Assembly (NCBI GenBank): GCA_965363675.1
Contig: CBDTTW010000106.1
Location: forward strand, 1-10,609
DNA length: 10,609 bases
Reading direction: 5' to 3'
Origin: CBDTTW01 sp965363675
GTDB lineage: Bacteria; Bacteroidota; Rhodothermia; Rhodothermales; DASSAV01
Below, piece by piece: positions 1-6,778 of this stretch. The stretch's first letter is position 1, and the number at the start of each line of letters is the position of its first letter. The position numbers were made by a program, and so were the translations under genes. The notes under the pieces were generated by a model, which was given only the letters and a program-made list of their open reading frames with translations, did not search any database and was not told the DNA's origin.

Positions 1-807
1 CCGAACCGGCTCCAGTGGAACAGCCGCAACCCCTACCTCGACACGGCCCGGGGCGTGGTGAACTACCGCGAGGGCAGCGGACGCGGGCGCCTCGTGCAGT
101 GGGCTGCGTCGGCGCGCATGGCGGCGCGCCACCCGCTGCTGGGGGTCGGCCCCGGCAACTGGCCCGTCCGCTACCCCGCGTTTGCCCGGCCCAACGATCC
201 CTCGCTCGACCGCTCCGCGCGCGGCATGGTCTCCAACCCGTGGCCGAGCAGCGACTGGGTGGCGGCCCTCTCCGAGCGCGGCCTGCTGGCCTTCACCGTG
301 CTGGCCCTTGCCTGGTTCGGGCTGCTCGGAGGCGCTCTGCGCGGGCTGCGCGCACCCCACACCGACGACGCCCTGGACGCCGTGGCGGCCCTCGCCCTGC
401 TGGTCGCCACGGCCACGGTGGGCGCCTTCGATGCCGTGCTGCTGCTAAGCTGGCCCACGCTGCTGTTCTGGAGCGCGCTCGGAGCCTTGCAAGAGCCCCC
501 TCCGGAAGCCGCCGGCTACCGGGCGCCGCGCCGCCAAAGCTTGCTCCTCCTCCTCCTGGCGCTCGGCGCGGGCCTAGGGGCTGCCCGAAGCGCGGCCGGC
601 GCGGCGGCGCTCACAGTCTACGCCCGCAACGGCAGCCTCGCTTCGCTGGAGCGCGCCGCGCGCCTCGACCCCGGCAGCTACCGCCTGCACGTCCGCCTTG
701 CGCAGCGCAGCCGCAACCGCGAGCAGCGCTGCCGGCACGCCCTGGCCGCGCGCGCGCTCTTCCCCGAAGCCGCCCAGGCGCGCCGCCTTGCCCGGCGCTG
801 CGAATAA
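1..807 (+). CDS. O-antigen ligase / polymerase family membrane protein (C-terminal part, 5' end outside window)
   Basis: The frame is open from the first base, so the N-terminus lies upstream; 268 residues are visible. The segment RMAARHPLLGVGPGNW followed by YPAFARPNDPS and PWPSSDW is the periplasmic-loop signature of Wzy/WaaL-like O-antigen ligases, which join or polymerise lipid-linked glycans in the inner membrane. After the loop come hydrophobic stretches near residues 93-113, 125-157 and 178-203 (counted from base 1), consistent with the last membrane helices. The C-terminus is a soluble tail with a TPR-like helical pair (LERAARLDPGSYRLHVRLA and a Cys/Ala/Arg-rich second helix). Substrate cannot be inferred because no glycosyltransferases are visible. 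The next gene starts 13 bases downstream, so the two are probably cotranscribed. Family assignment is firm; ligase versus polymerase activity is not resolvable here. Confidence 0.8.
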   Translation, partial: PNRLQWNSRNPYLDTARGVVNYREGSGRGRLVQWAASARMAARHPLLGVGPGNWPVRYPAFARPNDPSLDRSARGMVSNPWPSSDWVAALSERGLLAFTVLALAWFGLLGGALRGLRAPHTDDALDAVAALALLVATATVGAFDAVLLLSWPTLLFWSALGALQEPPPEAAGYRAPRRQSLLLLLLALGAGLGAARSAAGAAALTVYARNGSLASLERAARLDPGSYRLHVRLAQRSRNREQRCRHALAARALFPEAAQARRLARRCE

Positions 808-820
808 CCCGGCGGCCCCC

Positions 821-1144
821 ATGCGCTACCCCGTCACGCCGGACGGCCGCTATTTCGTCGTCAAAGGCAGGCTCTGGCGCTGCGCCAACCCCGGACTGCC
901 CGAGGACGAGCGCCGCCGGTGGACCGCCGCCCTCATGCGCGCCCGCCGCGACGTAGGCGCCGGCCTGCGCCGGGGCGACCCCGACGCCGTGCGCGAAGCC
1001 CGCGCCCGCGTCCACGAGGCCAAAGTCCAGCTCGGCGAGCGCGGCCCCGCCTGGTGGGACGACGGCGCCCCCGACTACAACCGCAGGCTCGCCCGCAATA
1101 CCCCCTACGCCGCCTGGCACGCCGCCCTGCCCCCGCCCGGTTGA
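821..1144 (+). CDS. Small conserved protein of unknown function (107 aa)
   Basis: The ATG at 821 gives MRYPVTPDGRYFVVKGRLWR at the very N-terminus. I recognise this as the usual opening of a widespread small family annotated only as hypothetical. A longer open frame reaches back to 698, but it overlaps the preceding gene and lacks family-like sequence, so 821 is preferred. The protein has three parts: an N-terminal stretch with the PDGRYFVVKGRLWR motif (residues 7-20), a charged Arg/Ala-rich helical middle (about 29-70), and a conserved C-terminal block. That block runs GERGPAWWDDGAPDYNR (72-88) and NTPYAAW (93-99). There is no signal peptide or membrane segment, so it is probably cytoplasmic. 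No function is known to me. There is no Shine-Dalgarno sequence; it may be translated from the upstream message. Confidence 0.75.
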   Translation: MRYPVTPDGRYFVVKGRLWRCANPGLPEDERRRWTAALMRARRDVGAGLRRGDPDAVREARARVHEAKVQLGERGPAWWDDGAPDYNRRLARNTPYAAWHAALPPPG

Positions 1145-1191
1145 GCCTGCCCGTGTCCGCGCGCGTCCCATCCGCAGGAGGGCAGGCTTAA
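1141..1191 (+). terminator. Long-loop inverted repeat at end of first transcription unit
   Basis: The arms 1141-1152 and 1180-1191 are complementary at 11 of 12 positions (one G-T wobble), separated by a 27-base GC-rich loop. The left arm begins inside the last codons of the small conserved gene and contains its stop codon. A weak T run (GTTTG) follows. The position suits a terminator, but the loop is long, so a processing or regulatory hairpin is also possible. Confidence 0.5.
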
Positions 1192-1280
1192 GTTTGTCCG
1201 CAAGCCGCCGATCTCCTCTCTGGATGGGTTTCCTGAAGGCTTCTGCGCTGCGGCGGTTGGGCTTCCAACGAGGGGCGGCT

Positions 1281-1697
1281 ATGGGCTCCCGGCGAAAAAC
1301 GTTCGTGTGCGGGCATAAAGGCTTCGGCGCGTTCTGCCATCGGTGCGCCGAGGCCGAGCGGGCGCGGCAAGCCGGCCTACAGGCGCGAAAAGCCGCTCGG
1401 GAGGCCGAACGCGCCCAAGCCGCCGCCGACCCGGTAGACCTGGCGCATATCCACCGGGAAGACCTGCGGCGGGTCCGCGCAGTGCTGGCGCGCATGGGCG
1501 CGGGGGCGCGGCTGCACGAACTCGGCGGGAAACGCTTGCAGCAGCGACGCGAGGTCATCAGCATCCCGGTCGGGCGGGGCATTCGCATCCTGTGCCGGGA
1601 AGAAGGAAACATGCTCTGCCCCATTGAAGTGCTTACTCACGAAGACTATAACACGGCCATCGCGCATTTAGACCGCCTGTCGCTCCCCGAACGGTGA
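1281..1697 (+). CDS. Uncharacterised protein with CxHx6CxxC putative zinc site (138 aa)
   Basis: The ATG at 1281 is chosen because a GAGGGG stretch lies 5-10 bases upstream and the conserved part starts right after it; a TTG at 1194 would add 29 residues without family character. Domains in order: a putative zinc-binding module, CGHKGFGAFCHRC (C10, H12, C19, C22); an Ala/Arg/Glu-rich helix (24-50) likely to be coiled or a linker; and a C-terminal region (about 60-130) with LGGKRLQQRREVISIPVGRG, then IRILCREEG and PIEVLTHEDYNTAI. Similar CGH..G...CHRC proteins are, to my recollection, common in cyanobacteria and other bacteria and carry DUF labels. The tail pattern of a basic stretch followed by short beta strands loosely recalls RelE/ParE-like folds, which is inference only. 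It sits 30 bases before the carbonic anhydrase. No function is assigned. Confidence 0.65.
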   Translation: MGSRRKTFVCGHKGFGAFCHRCAEAERARQAGLQARKAAREAERAQAAADPVDLAHIHREDLRRVRAVLARMGAGARLHELGGKRLQQRREVISIPVGRGIRILCREEGNMLCPIEVLTHEDYNTAIAHLDRLSLPER

Positions 1698-1727
1698 GCT
1701 TTGAGGGCCGCCCAACCCACTACTGTT

Positions 1728-2453
1728 ATGCCTACTCTGAACAAACGCGCCCTGCCGCTTCTCGCGGCGTGCGCCGCCCTGCTGAGCCTTGCCGGCTCCG
1801 CGCGCGCCCAAGTGACCGCGCAGCAATCCTTTGGCATGCTCATGAGCGGCAACGCCCGCTTCGTGGAGGGCCTGACGCGGCAGCGCGACCTGCGCGCCGA
1901 GCGCGCCGACCTCGTCGGAGGGCAGCAGCCCTACGCCATCGTGCTGACGTGCGCCGACTCGCGCGTGCCGCCGGAACTGCTCTTCGACGAGTCGCTCGGG
2001 CGGCTCTTCGTCGTGCGCGTGGCCGGCAACGTCGTCGATCCGGTCGTGCTGGGCAGCATCGAGTATGCCGCCGAGCATCTGCATACCCCCGCCATCCTGG
2101 TGCTGGGGCACCGGGCTTGCGGCGCCGTCAAGGCCACCATCGACGGCGGGCACGTCCCGCCGAACATCGCCGCGCTGGCCGGGCGCATCAAGCCCGCCGT
2201 GGACCGCGCGCGCAAAGCCGGGGCCGAGCCGTACGCCTTGCTGGACCAGGCTATCGCGGAGAACGTGCGCCTCCAGATGGATCGCATGCTTGCCGAAAGC
2301 AACGTGCTTGCCCTGATGACGCACGCCGGGGCCCTCCAGATCAAGGGCGCCGTGTACGACCTCGCCTCGGGCAAGGTCGAGACGCTTCCGTATACGCCCG
2401 CCTCCGAGGCGGCCCCCAAAGGCGAAGCGCCCGCTCCGCAGCACAGCCACTGA
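1728..2453 (+). CDS. Exported beta-class carbonic anhydrase
   Basis: It catalyses reversible CO2 hydration to bicarbonate, here probably in the periplasm. The 241-residue protein opens with a basic and hydrophobic signal sequence (MPTLNKRALPLLAACAALLS) and an AxA-type cleavage site, ARA|Q, after residue 27. A LAAC at 12-15 could mimic a lipobox but sits early in the hydrophobic core. Beta-class zinc ligands are present: C75 in CADSR (74-79 with the D77/R79 dyad), and H128 and C131 in GHRACGAVKA. RLFVVRVAGN (92-101) is also characteristic. The tail is Pro/Ala/Lys-rich and ends HSH. A TTG at 1701 is in frame, but the ATG at 1728 gives a normal signal peptide. The gene is followed by a hairpin terminator. 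Classification is secure; the export route (type I signal peptidase or lipoprotein) is inferred. Confidence 0.92.
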   Translation: MPTLNKRALPLLAACAALLSLAGSARAQVTAQQSFGMLMSGNARFVEGLTRQRDLRAERADLVGGQQPYAIVLTCADSRVPPELLFDESLGRLFVVRVAGNVVDPVVLGSIEYAAEHLHTPAILVLGHRACGAVKATIDGGHVPPNIAALAGRIKPAVDRARKAGAEPYALLDQAIAENVRLQMDRMLAESNVLALMTHAGALQIKGAVYDLASGKVETLPYTPASEAAPKGEAPAPQHSH

Positions 2454-2494
2454 GCGCAACCACCGACGACGACAGCGGCGTTCGCGCCGGCCCG

Positions 2495-2523
2495 CGAGCC
2501 CGGACCCTGAAGGTCCGGGCTCG
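2495..2523 (+). terminator. Hairpin terminator after carbonic anhydrase gene
   Basis: This is a perfect 12-bp stem (CGAGCCCGGACC at 2495-2506 with GGTCCGGGCTCG at 2512-2523) and a 5-base loop. It starts 41 bases past the carbonic anhydrase stop codon and is followed by GTCGTTTCC, only a short T run. It separates the carbonic anhydrase from the permease promoter region. Confidence 0.75.
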
Positions 2524-2582
2524 GTCGTTTCCGGAACGCCCGGCCCGTCAAGGCTTCACACTCAAGAGTCCCCCGGATTGAT

Positions 2583-2630
2583 TACCTTCCGGAGCAATTT
2601 CTTTACATCCAGCGGGACTACCCTTCTATT
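2583..2630 (+). promoter_or_regulatory. Candidate promoter region of sugar permease
   Basis: This AT-richer stretch within GC-rich DNA contains TACCTT (2583-2588) and TACCCTTC (2619-2626), both compatible with the Bacteroidota -7 element TAnnTTTG in its first six positions. No Shine-Dalgarno sequence precedes the ATG at 2631. If the second element is used, the message would be nearly leaderless. Assignment is by pattern only. Confidence 0.4.
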
Positions 2631-3995
2631 ATGTCGCAAATGCAATCCGTGGGGGCGCAGCGGTTCAGAGCGCCGTTTATCGTCGTGACGACCCTGTTTT
2701 TCATCTGGGGCTTCATCACCGTGCTCGTCGATGCGCTCATTCCGCATCTGAAGGCGCTCTTCGAGCTGACCTACTTCCAGGCAGGGCTGGCGCAGTTTGC
2801 CTTTTTTACGGCCTACTTCGTCGTGAGCATTCCGGGGGGCGTGCTCATCTCGCGCATCGGCTACAAGCGGGGCGTCGTGTTCGGGCTGCTGACCATGGGC
2901 GCGGGCTGCCTGCTGTTCTACCCGGCCGCCGCGCTGCGCTCGTTCGAGGTGTTCCTGCTGGCGCTCTTTGTGCTGGCCGCCGGCATCACGACGCTCCAGG
3001 TGGCCGCGAACCCGTACGTGGCGGCGCTCGGACCGCCGCGCACGGCCTCCAGCCGGCTGAACCTGGCCCAGGCGTTCAACTCGCTCGGCACGACGCTCTC
3101 GCCGCTCTTCAGCGCCGCGTTCATCCTGAGCACGACCGTGCTGGGGGCGCAGCAGATCGGCGCCCTGACGGCTCCGGAGCGCCAGGCGTACTACGCTCAG
3201 GAGGCGAGCGCCGTGCAGCTTCCGTTCGTTGCGATTGCCGTGGTGCTGATGCTGCTGGCCCTCGCCTTCAGCATGTTCAACCTGCCCAAGATCCTCGAAG
3301 GCGACGGCGCGCAGCACGGCAGCTACCGCCGGGCATTCCGGCATCGGCGCCTCATGCTAGGGGCCATCGGCATCTTCGTGTACGTCGGGGCCGAGGTCGC
3401 CATCGGCAGCTACATGGTCAACTACCTGGAGTCGCTGGAGCTGGGCGCGCTGATTCAGCAGAGCGAGGTCATGCGGGGGCTGGCAAACCTGGTCTCCGGC
3501 GGCGCGGCCGATACCGCCAACGTCAAGCAAATCGCCGGCGCGTTTCTGGCGTTTTACTGGGGCGGCGCCATGATCGGCCGCTTCGTCGGGTCGGCGCTGC
3601 TACAGGTGGTGCAGCCGCGCAAGCTGCTCACGCTCTACGCCGCCATCGCCGTCGCCCTCCTGGCGCTGACCATCGTCAGCAGCGGGCTGGTGGCCGTGTG
3701 GTCGGTGCTGGCCATCGGGCTGTTCAACTCGGTCATGTTCCCCACCATCTTTACGCTCGCCATCGACGGGCTGGGCGACAACACCGCCCAGGGCTCGGGC
3801 ATCCTGTGCACGGCCATCGTGGGCGGGGCCATCATCCCGCCGCTCTACGGCGCCCTGGCCGACGGCGCGAGCCTGCAACTGGCATTCCTGCTGCCGATGG
3901 CCTGCTACGCCTACATCATCTTCTACGGCCTCTGGTGCCGCCGCTTCGACGGGGCCGAGGCCGAGGGGCGCGTGCGCGTGGCGACGGGCCACTAG
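2631..3995 (+). CDS. Sugar:H+ symporter, FHS family (FucP/GluP-like MFS permease)
   Basis: This 454-residue inner-membrane permease has about 12 hydrophobic segments, the usual size for the fucose-galactose-glucose:H+ symporter family. Diagnostic stretches are FFIWGFITVLVDALIPHLK (23-41), ISRIGYKRG (73-81), LQVAANPYVAALG (122-134), LNLAQAFNSLGTTLSPLFS and the C-terminal FPTIFTLAIDGLG. The acidic residue D34 sits where E. coli FucP has its essential Asp46. The position of FucP Glu135 (LETAANP) is a Gln here (Q123), as in glucose/galactose members such as GluP. The family is therefore clear, but fucose specificity is not. An FHS permease lies close to a Gfo/Idh protein and several kilobases from a fucose/galactose-type oxidation cassette, which supports sugar import. 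Alternative substrates are glucose, galactose and related hexoses. A terminator-like hairpin follows. Confidence 0.88.
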   Translation: MSQMQSVGAQRFRAPFIVVTTLFFIWGFITVLVDALIPHLKALFELTYFQAGLAQFAFFTAYFVVSIPGGVLISRIGYKRGVVFGLLTMGAGCLLFYPAAALRSFEVFLLALFVLAAGITTLQVAANPYVAALGPPRTASSRLNLAQAFNSLGTTLSPLFSAAFILSTTVLGAQQIGALTAPERQAYYAQEASAVQLPFVAIAVVLMLLALAFSMFNLPKILEGDGAQHGSYRRAFRHRRLMLGAIGIFVYVGAEVAIGSYMVNYLESLELGALIQQSEVMRGLANLVSGGAADTANVKQIAGAFLAFYWGGAMIGRFVGSALLQVVQPRKLLTLYAAIAVALLALTIVSSGLVAVWSVLAIGLFNSVMFPTIFTLAIDGLGDNTAQGSGILCTAIVGGAIIPPLYGALADGASLQLAFLLPMACYAYIIFYGLWCRRFDGAEAEGRVRVATGH

Positions 3996-4024
3996 GGGCC
4001 GCCGGACGGCGCATAAAGAACCGA

Positions 4025-4049
4025 GGGATGGGGCGGCCCGCCGTATCCC
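4025..4049 (+). terminator. Weak hairpin after permease gene
   Basis: GGGAT (4025-4029) pairs with ATCCC (4045-4049), and GGCG/CGCC pair inside. TTGTGG follows, so there is no real U tract. It begins 30 bases after the permease stop. It could be an intrinsic terminator or a mere GC-rich coincidence. Confidence 0.35.
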
Positions 4050-4136
4050 TTGTGGCTTCGCCGGTTTTTCGGTATGTTATCCGCGTTTTGCCGGCGCGCC
4101 CCGCAAACCCTTGTTCCGGAGCCGCTTACCTTATTG
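4050..4136 (+). promoter_or_regulatory. Candidate promoter region of the Tat-signal oxidoreductase
   Basis: The 227-base gap before the oxidoreductase holds two candidate elements. One is TTGTGG (4050-4055) with TATGTT (4073-4078) at 17-base spacing, a plausible -35/-10 pair. The other is TTACCTTATTG (4126-4136), a TAnnTT element in otherwise GC-rich sequence. The rest of the gap (to 4222) shows no gene and no obvious Shine-Dalgarno sequence before the ATG. Confidence 0.4.
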
Positions 4137-4222
4137 TCGCCGCCCGCTCCGGGTGCGCTTTTCCGGCCGGGCTCCTCCCGCCGTCGCGCCCGAACCGTAC
4201 CCGGCAAATCTTGCTCAAGACC

Positions 4223-5557
4223 ATGCTCCAATCAGAAATGAACCGGCGCCAGTTCCTCAAGCGCGTAGGCATCGCCGCCGGCGTCGCGGCGGTAGGCCCC
4301 GCCATCATACCCGCCTCCGCGCTGGGCCGGGGCGGCTTCGTAGCCCCCGCCGACCGCATCGTGATGGGCTTCATCGGCCTGGGAAGCATGGGCTTCGCCG
4401 ACCTCAACGGCTTCATCAGCAAGCCGGAAGTGCAGGTCGTGGCCGTCTGCGACGTGAACCCCTCGGGCGACAACTACGCCGGCGAGGGCCTCAAGGGACG
4501 CGAGCCCGCCAAACAGTTCGTCGAAAAAACCTACACCACGCGCAACCAGACCGACTACAAGGGCTGCGCCGCCTACCACGACTTCCGCGAGCTGCTCGGC
4601 CGCGCCGACATCGACGCCGTGTGCATCGCCCTGCCGGACCACTGGCACGCCGTCATGGCCATCGAGGCCGCCAAGGCCGGCAAGGACATGTACGGCGAGA
4701 AGCCGCTGGCCCGCACGATCCATGAAGGCCGCGAGATGGTCAACGCCGTCCGCAAGTACGAGCGCGTCTTCCAGACCGGCAGCCAGCAGCGCTCCGAGGA
4801 AGGTTTCCGCCGCATCTGCGAGCTGGCCCAGAACGGCTACATCGGCGAAATCAAAGAGGTCTACGCCCGCGTGGGCGGCATCTCGCAGCCGTGCCCGCTG
4901 GGGGCCGAGCCCAAGCCGGAAGGCTTCGACATGGATATGTGGCTCGGCAACGCCCCCGTCGCCCCGTACCACCCCCTCCGCGTGAGCGGCAAGTATAACA
5001 CCGACGGCAACACCTGGCGCTCGTGGCGCGACTACAGCGCCGGCCACATCAGCGACTGGGGCGCGCACAACTTCGACATCTCGCAGTGGGGCCTCGGCAT
5101 GGACGAGAGCGGCCCCGTCGAGGTCATCCCGCCCAACGGCCAGGACGTGAAGGAGCTGACGTTCCGCTACGCCAACGGCATCCCGCTCATCAAGACGCAA
5201 GGCCCGCACGAGGGCATGGTGCAGTTCATCGGCACGGAAGGCTGGGTCGGCGCGGACCGCGGCAAGTGGTACGTCTCCGACGAGAAGCTGAAGTCGGTCG
5301 CACTCAAGCCCACCGACAAGCATCTCTACGTGAGCGACGACCACCGCCAGGACTTCCTGAACTGCGTGAAGTCGCGGCAGCGCCCCGTGGCGGATGTCGC
5401 CATCGGCCACCGCTCGCTCACGGTGTGCCTGCTCGGCGAGATCGCCCTGCGCCTCGAACGCCCGCTCCAGTGGGACCCGAAGGCCGAGGCATTCAAGAAC
5501 GACCCGGAGGCCGCCGCCCTGCTCACGCGCGAGATGCGCGGACCGTGGGTCGTCTGA
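4223..5557 (+). CDS. Gfo/Idh/MocA family oxidoreductase with Tat signal peptide
   Basis: This 444-residue protein belongs to the glucose-fructose oxidoreductase / inositol dehydrogenase family, which uses NAD(P) to oxidise or epimerise sugars and derivatives. The N-terminus carries a twin-arginine motif, NRRQFLK (7-13), then a hydrophobic segment and an Ala-rich end near 31-35, implying export folded with its cofactor. The Rossmann fold follows: GFIGLGSMGF (49-58, GxGxxG), VVAVCDVN (72-79), ALPDHWH (136-142) and the family EKP motif (159-161). The C-terminal domain has the DWGAHNFDISQWGLGMD block (278-294), typical of exported members in Planctomycetes and Bacteroidota. Starts at 4223 or 4238 are both possible and neither has a Shine-Dalgarno sequence; 4223 is the first ATG and keeps the Tat motif near the N-terminus. 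The substrate is unknown. It lies in tandem behind the sugar permease and ends at a strong terminator. Confidence 0.9.
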   Translation: MLQSEMNRRQFLKRVGIAAGVAAVGPAIIPASALGRGGFVAPADRIVMGFIGLGSMGFADLNGFISKPEVQVVAVCDVNPSGDNYAGEGLKGREPAKQFVEKTYTTRNQTDYKGCAAYHDFRELLGRADIDAVCIALPDHWHAVMAIEAAKAGKDMYGEKPLARTIHEGREMVNAVRKYERVFQTGSQQRSEEGFRRICELAQNGYIGEIKEVYARVGGISQPCPLGAEPKPEGFDMDMWLGNAPVAPYHPLRVSGKYNTDGNTWRSWRDYSAGHISDWGAHNFDISQWGLGMDESGPVEVIPPNGQDVKELTFRYANGIPLIKTQGPHEGMVQFIGTEGWVGADRGKWYVSDEKLKSVALKPTDKHLYVSDDHRQDFLNCVKSRQRPVADVAIGHRSLTVCLLGEIALRLERPLQWDPKAEAFKNDPEAAALLTREMRGPWVV

Positions 5558-5581
5558 GCCCGGACCACGCCGCCTAATCTA

Positions 5582-5616
5582 GGGGCGAGGGCCGAAAGGC
5601 GCCTCGCCCCTTTTTT
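5582..5616 (+). terminator. Strong rho-independent terminator between convergent genes
   Basis: A 9-bp GC stem (GGGGCGAGG, 5582-5590, with CCTCGCCCC, 5602-5610) has an inner GCC-GAAA-GGC tetraloop and six T residues (5611-5616) behind it. It lies in the 66-base gap between the stop codons of the oxidoreductase (+) and the polyketide synthase (-). The T tract serves the + strand; on the - strand the stem is followed by mixed sequence, so any termination there would be weaker. Confidence 0.92.
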
Positions 5617-5623
5617 GTGGGCG

Positions 5624-6763
5624 CTACATTCCCCGGAACAGCGCCCCCTCGATGGTCAGCCCCGGCCCGAACGCCAGCGCGACGCCGTGGCGCAGCCCCG
5701 CGCCGCCCGCCTCCACTTGCCGCCGGTGCGCCTCCAGGAAGCGCGACAGGATGAACAGGATCGTCGGGGAACTCATGTTGCCGTACCGGCGCAGCACCTC
5801 GCGGCTCTCGTGCAGAGCCGCCTCCGGCAAGCCCAGCACCTCCTGCGTCTTCTCGACGATGGCGATGCCGCCGGGATGCACCGCCCAGAAGTCGATGTCG
5901 GCGGGGCTGAGGCCGTTGCGGCCCAGCAAAGCCTCCAGATAACCCGGCAGGTTTTCCGCGATGACGCGCGGCACCCGCGACGAGAGGCCCATCATGAAGC
6001 CCGTGTCGCCGATCTCCCAGGTCATGTCCCCCAGCGAGTCCTCGTCGAGCAAGGCGCGGCCTTCGGCGTAAGCCAGCTTCCCGGCGGCCTCCTCCGGGCT
6101 GCGCGAGGCGAACACCGCCGCCGCCGCGCCGTCGGAGAACAGCGCGTTGACGACGGCGCTCTCGATGGAGTCCTCCACCTGGAAATGCAGCGTGCACAGC
6201 TCGGCGCAGACCACCAGCACGCGCGCCCCCGCGTCCGACTGGCAGAACGCGTGCGCCAGGCGCATGGCGTTGAACGCCGCGTAGCAGCCCATGAAGCCTA
6301 CGAAAGTGCGCTGCGTAGCGTCCGGCAGGCCCAGCCGCTTGACAAGCTCGATGTCGAGGCCGGGCGCGAAAAACCCGGTGCAGCTCACCGCCACGACGTG
6401 CGTAATCTCGGACGGGGCCACGCCCGACTGCGCGAGCGCCTCGCGGGCCACCCGTTCGGCAAGCGGCACGACGGCCTTACGGTACTGAAGGTTGCGGCAG
6501 CGTGTGCTCGGCGCCGGCGAGAGCGACCAGTCCTTCGGGAAGAACGTAAACGCCTCCGCCTCCAGCCGGTAGTCCTCCACGCAGGAGTAGCGCCGCTCGA
6601 TGGCAGAGCGTTCGTAGATCTGCGGCAGCCGCTTGCGCAGCCCCTCGCTCAGCCCGGTGACGCGGCCCATGAAAGCCGCTGCGTTTTGCTGGGTCTCCGA
6701 GTGCTCCGGATTGCCGGTGGCAATAGATTCAAGCGTGGTCACACGCGCTGCGATAGGGTCCAT
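5624..6763 (-). CDS. Type III polyketide synthase (chalcone/stilbene synthase superfamily)
   Basis: This 379-residue homodimeric-type condensing enzyme extends an acyl-CoA starter with malonyl-CoA and cyclises the product to pyrones, resorcinols or phloroglucinols. The catalytic triad is visible: C160 in GFMGCYAAFNAMRLA, H297 in FWAVHPGG, N329 in RYGNMSSP. CTGFFAPGLDIEL (128-140), CAELCTLHFQ (186-195) and the C-terminal GVALAFGPGLTIEGALF are further family blocks. The ATG at 6763 (MDPIAARVTTLESIATG) matches the expected length. The frame is open further upstream, but that part overlaps mazG and is not family-like. It lies 40 bases behind mazG on the same strand, so it may be cotranscribed. 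None of the frequent bacterial partners (methyltransferase, UbiA-type prenyltransferase, FAD oxidoreductase) is next to it. Product cannot be predicted from sequence. Confidence 0.93.
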   Translation of the reverse strand: MDPIAARVTTLESIATGNPEHSETQQNAAAFMGRVTGLSEGLRKRLPQIYERSAIERRYSCVEDYRLEAEAFTFFPKDWSLSPAPSTRCRNLQYRKAVVPLAERVAREALAQSGVAPSEITHVVAVSCTGFFAPGLDIELVKRLGLPDATQRTFVGFMGCYAAFNAMRLAHAFCQSDAGARVLVVCAELCTLHFQVEDSIESAVVNALFSDGAAAAVFASRSPEEAAGKLAYAEGRALLDEDSLGDMTWEIGDTGFMMGLSSRVPRVIAENLPGYLEALLGRNGLSPADIDFWAVHPGGIAIVEKTQEVLGLPEAALHESREVLRRYGNMSSPTILFILSRFLEAHRRQVEAGGAGLRHGVALAFGPGLTIEGALFRGM

Positions 6764-6778
6764 CGGACAAAGGGGACT

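Noticed and set aside
1194..1280. TTG start adding 29 residues to the CxHx6CxxC protein
   Set aside because: The conserved part and a purine-rich ribosome binding site fit the ATG at 1281; the extension is unconserved-looking and starts right after the inverted repeat.
1762..1775. Lipobox (LAAC) making the carbonic anhydrase a lipoprotein
   Set aside because: Cys15 falls in the middle of the hydrophobic core, and a good ARA|Q type I signal peptidase site follows; kept only as a minor alternative.
3698..4222. In-frame upstream extension of the Gfo/Idh protein into the permease gene
   Set aside because: It would bury the Tat signal in the middle of the protein and overlap the permease; the sequence has no family character.
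4232..5410. Open frame of 392 codons on the - strand inside the Gfo/Idh gene
   Set aside because: It mirrors the codon structure of a gene with clear Tat, Rossmann and EKP motifs; composition is Ala/Val/Asp/Leu-rich without family features.
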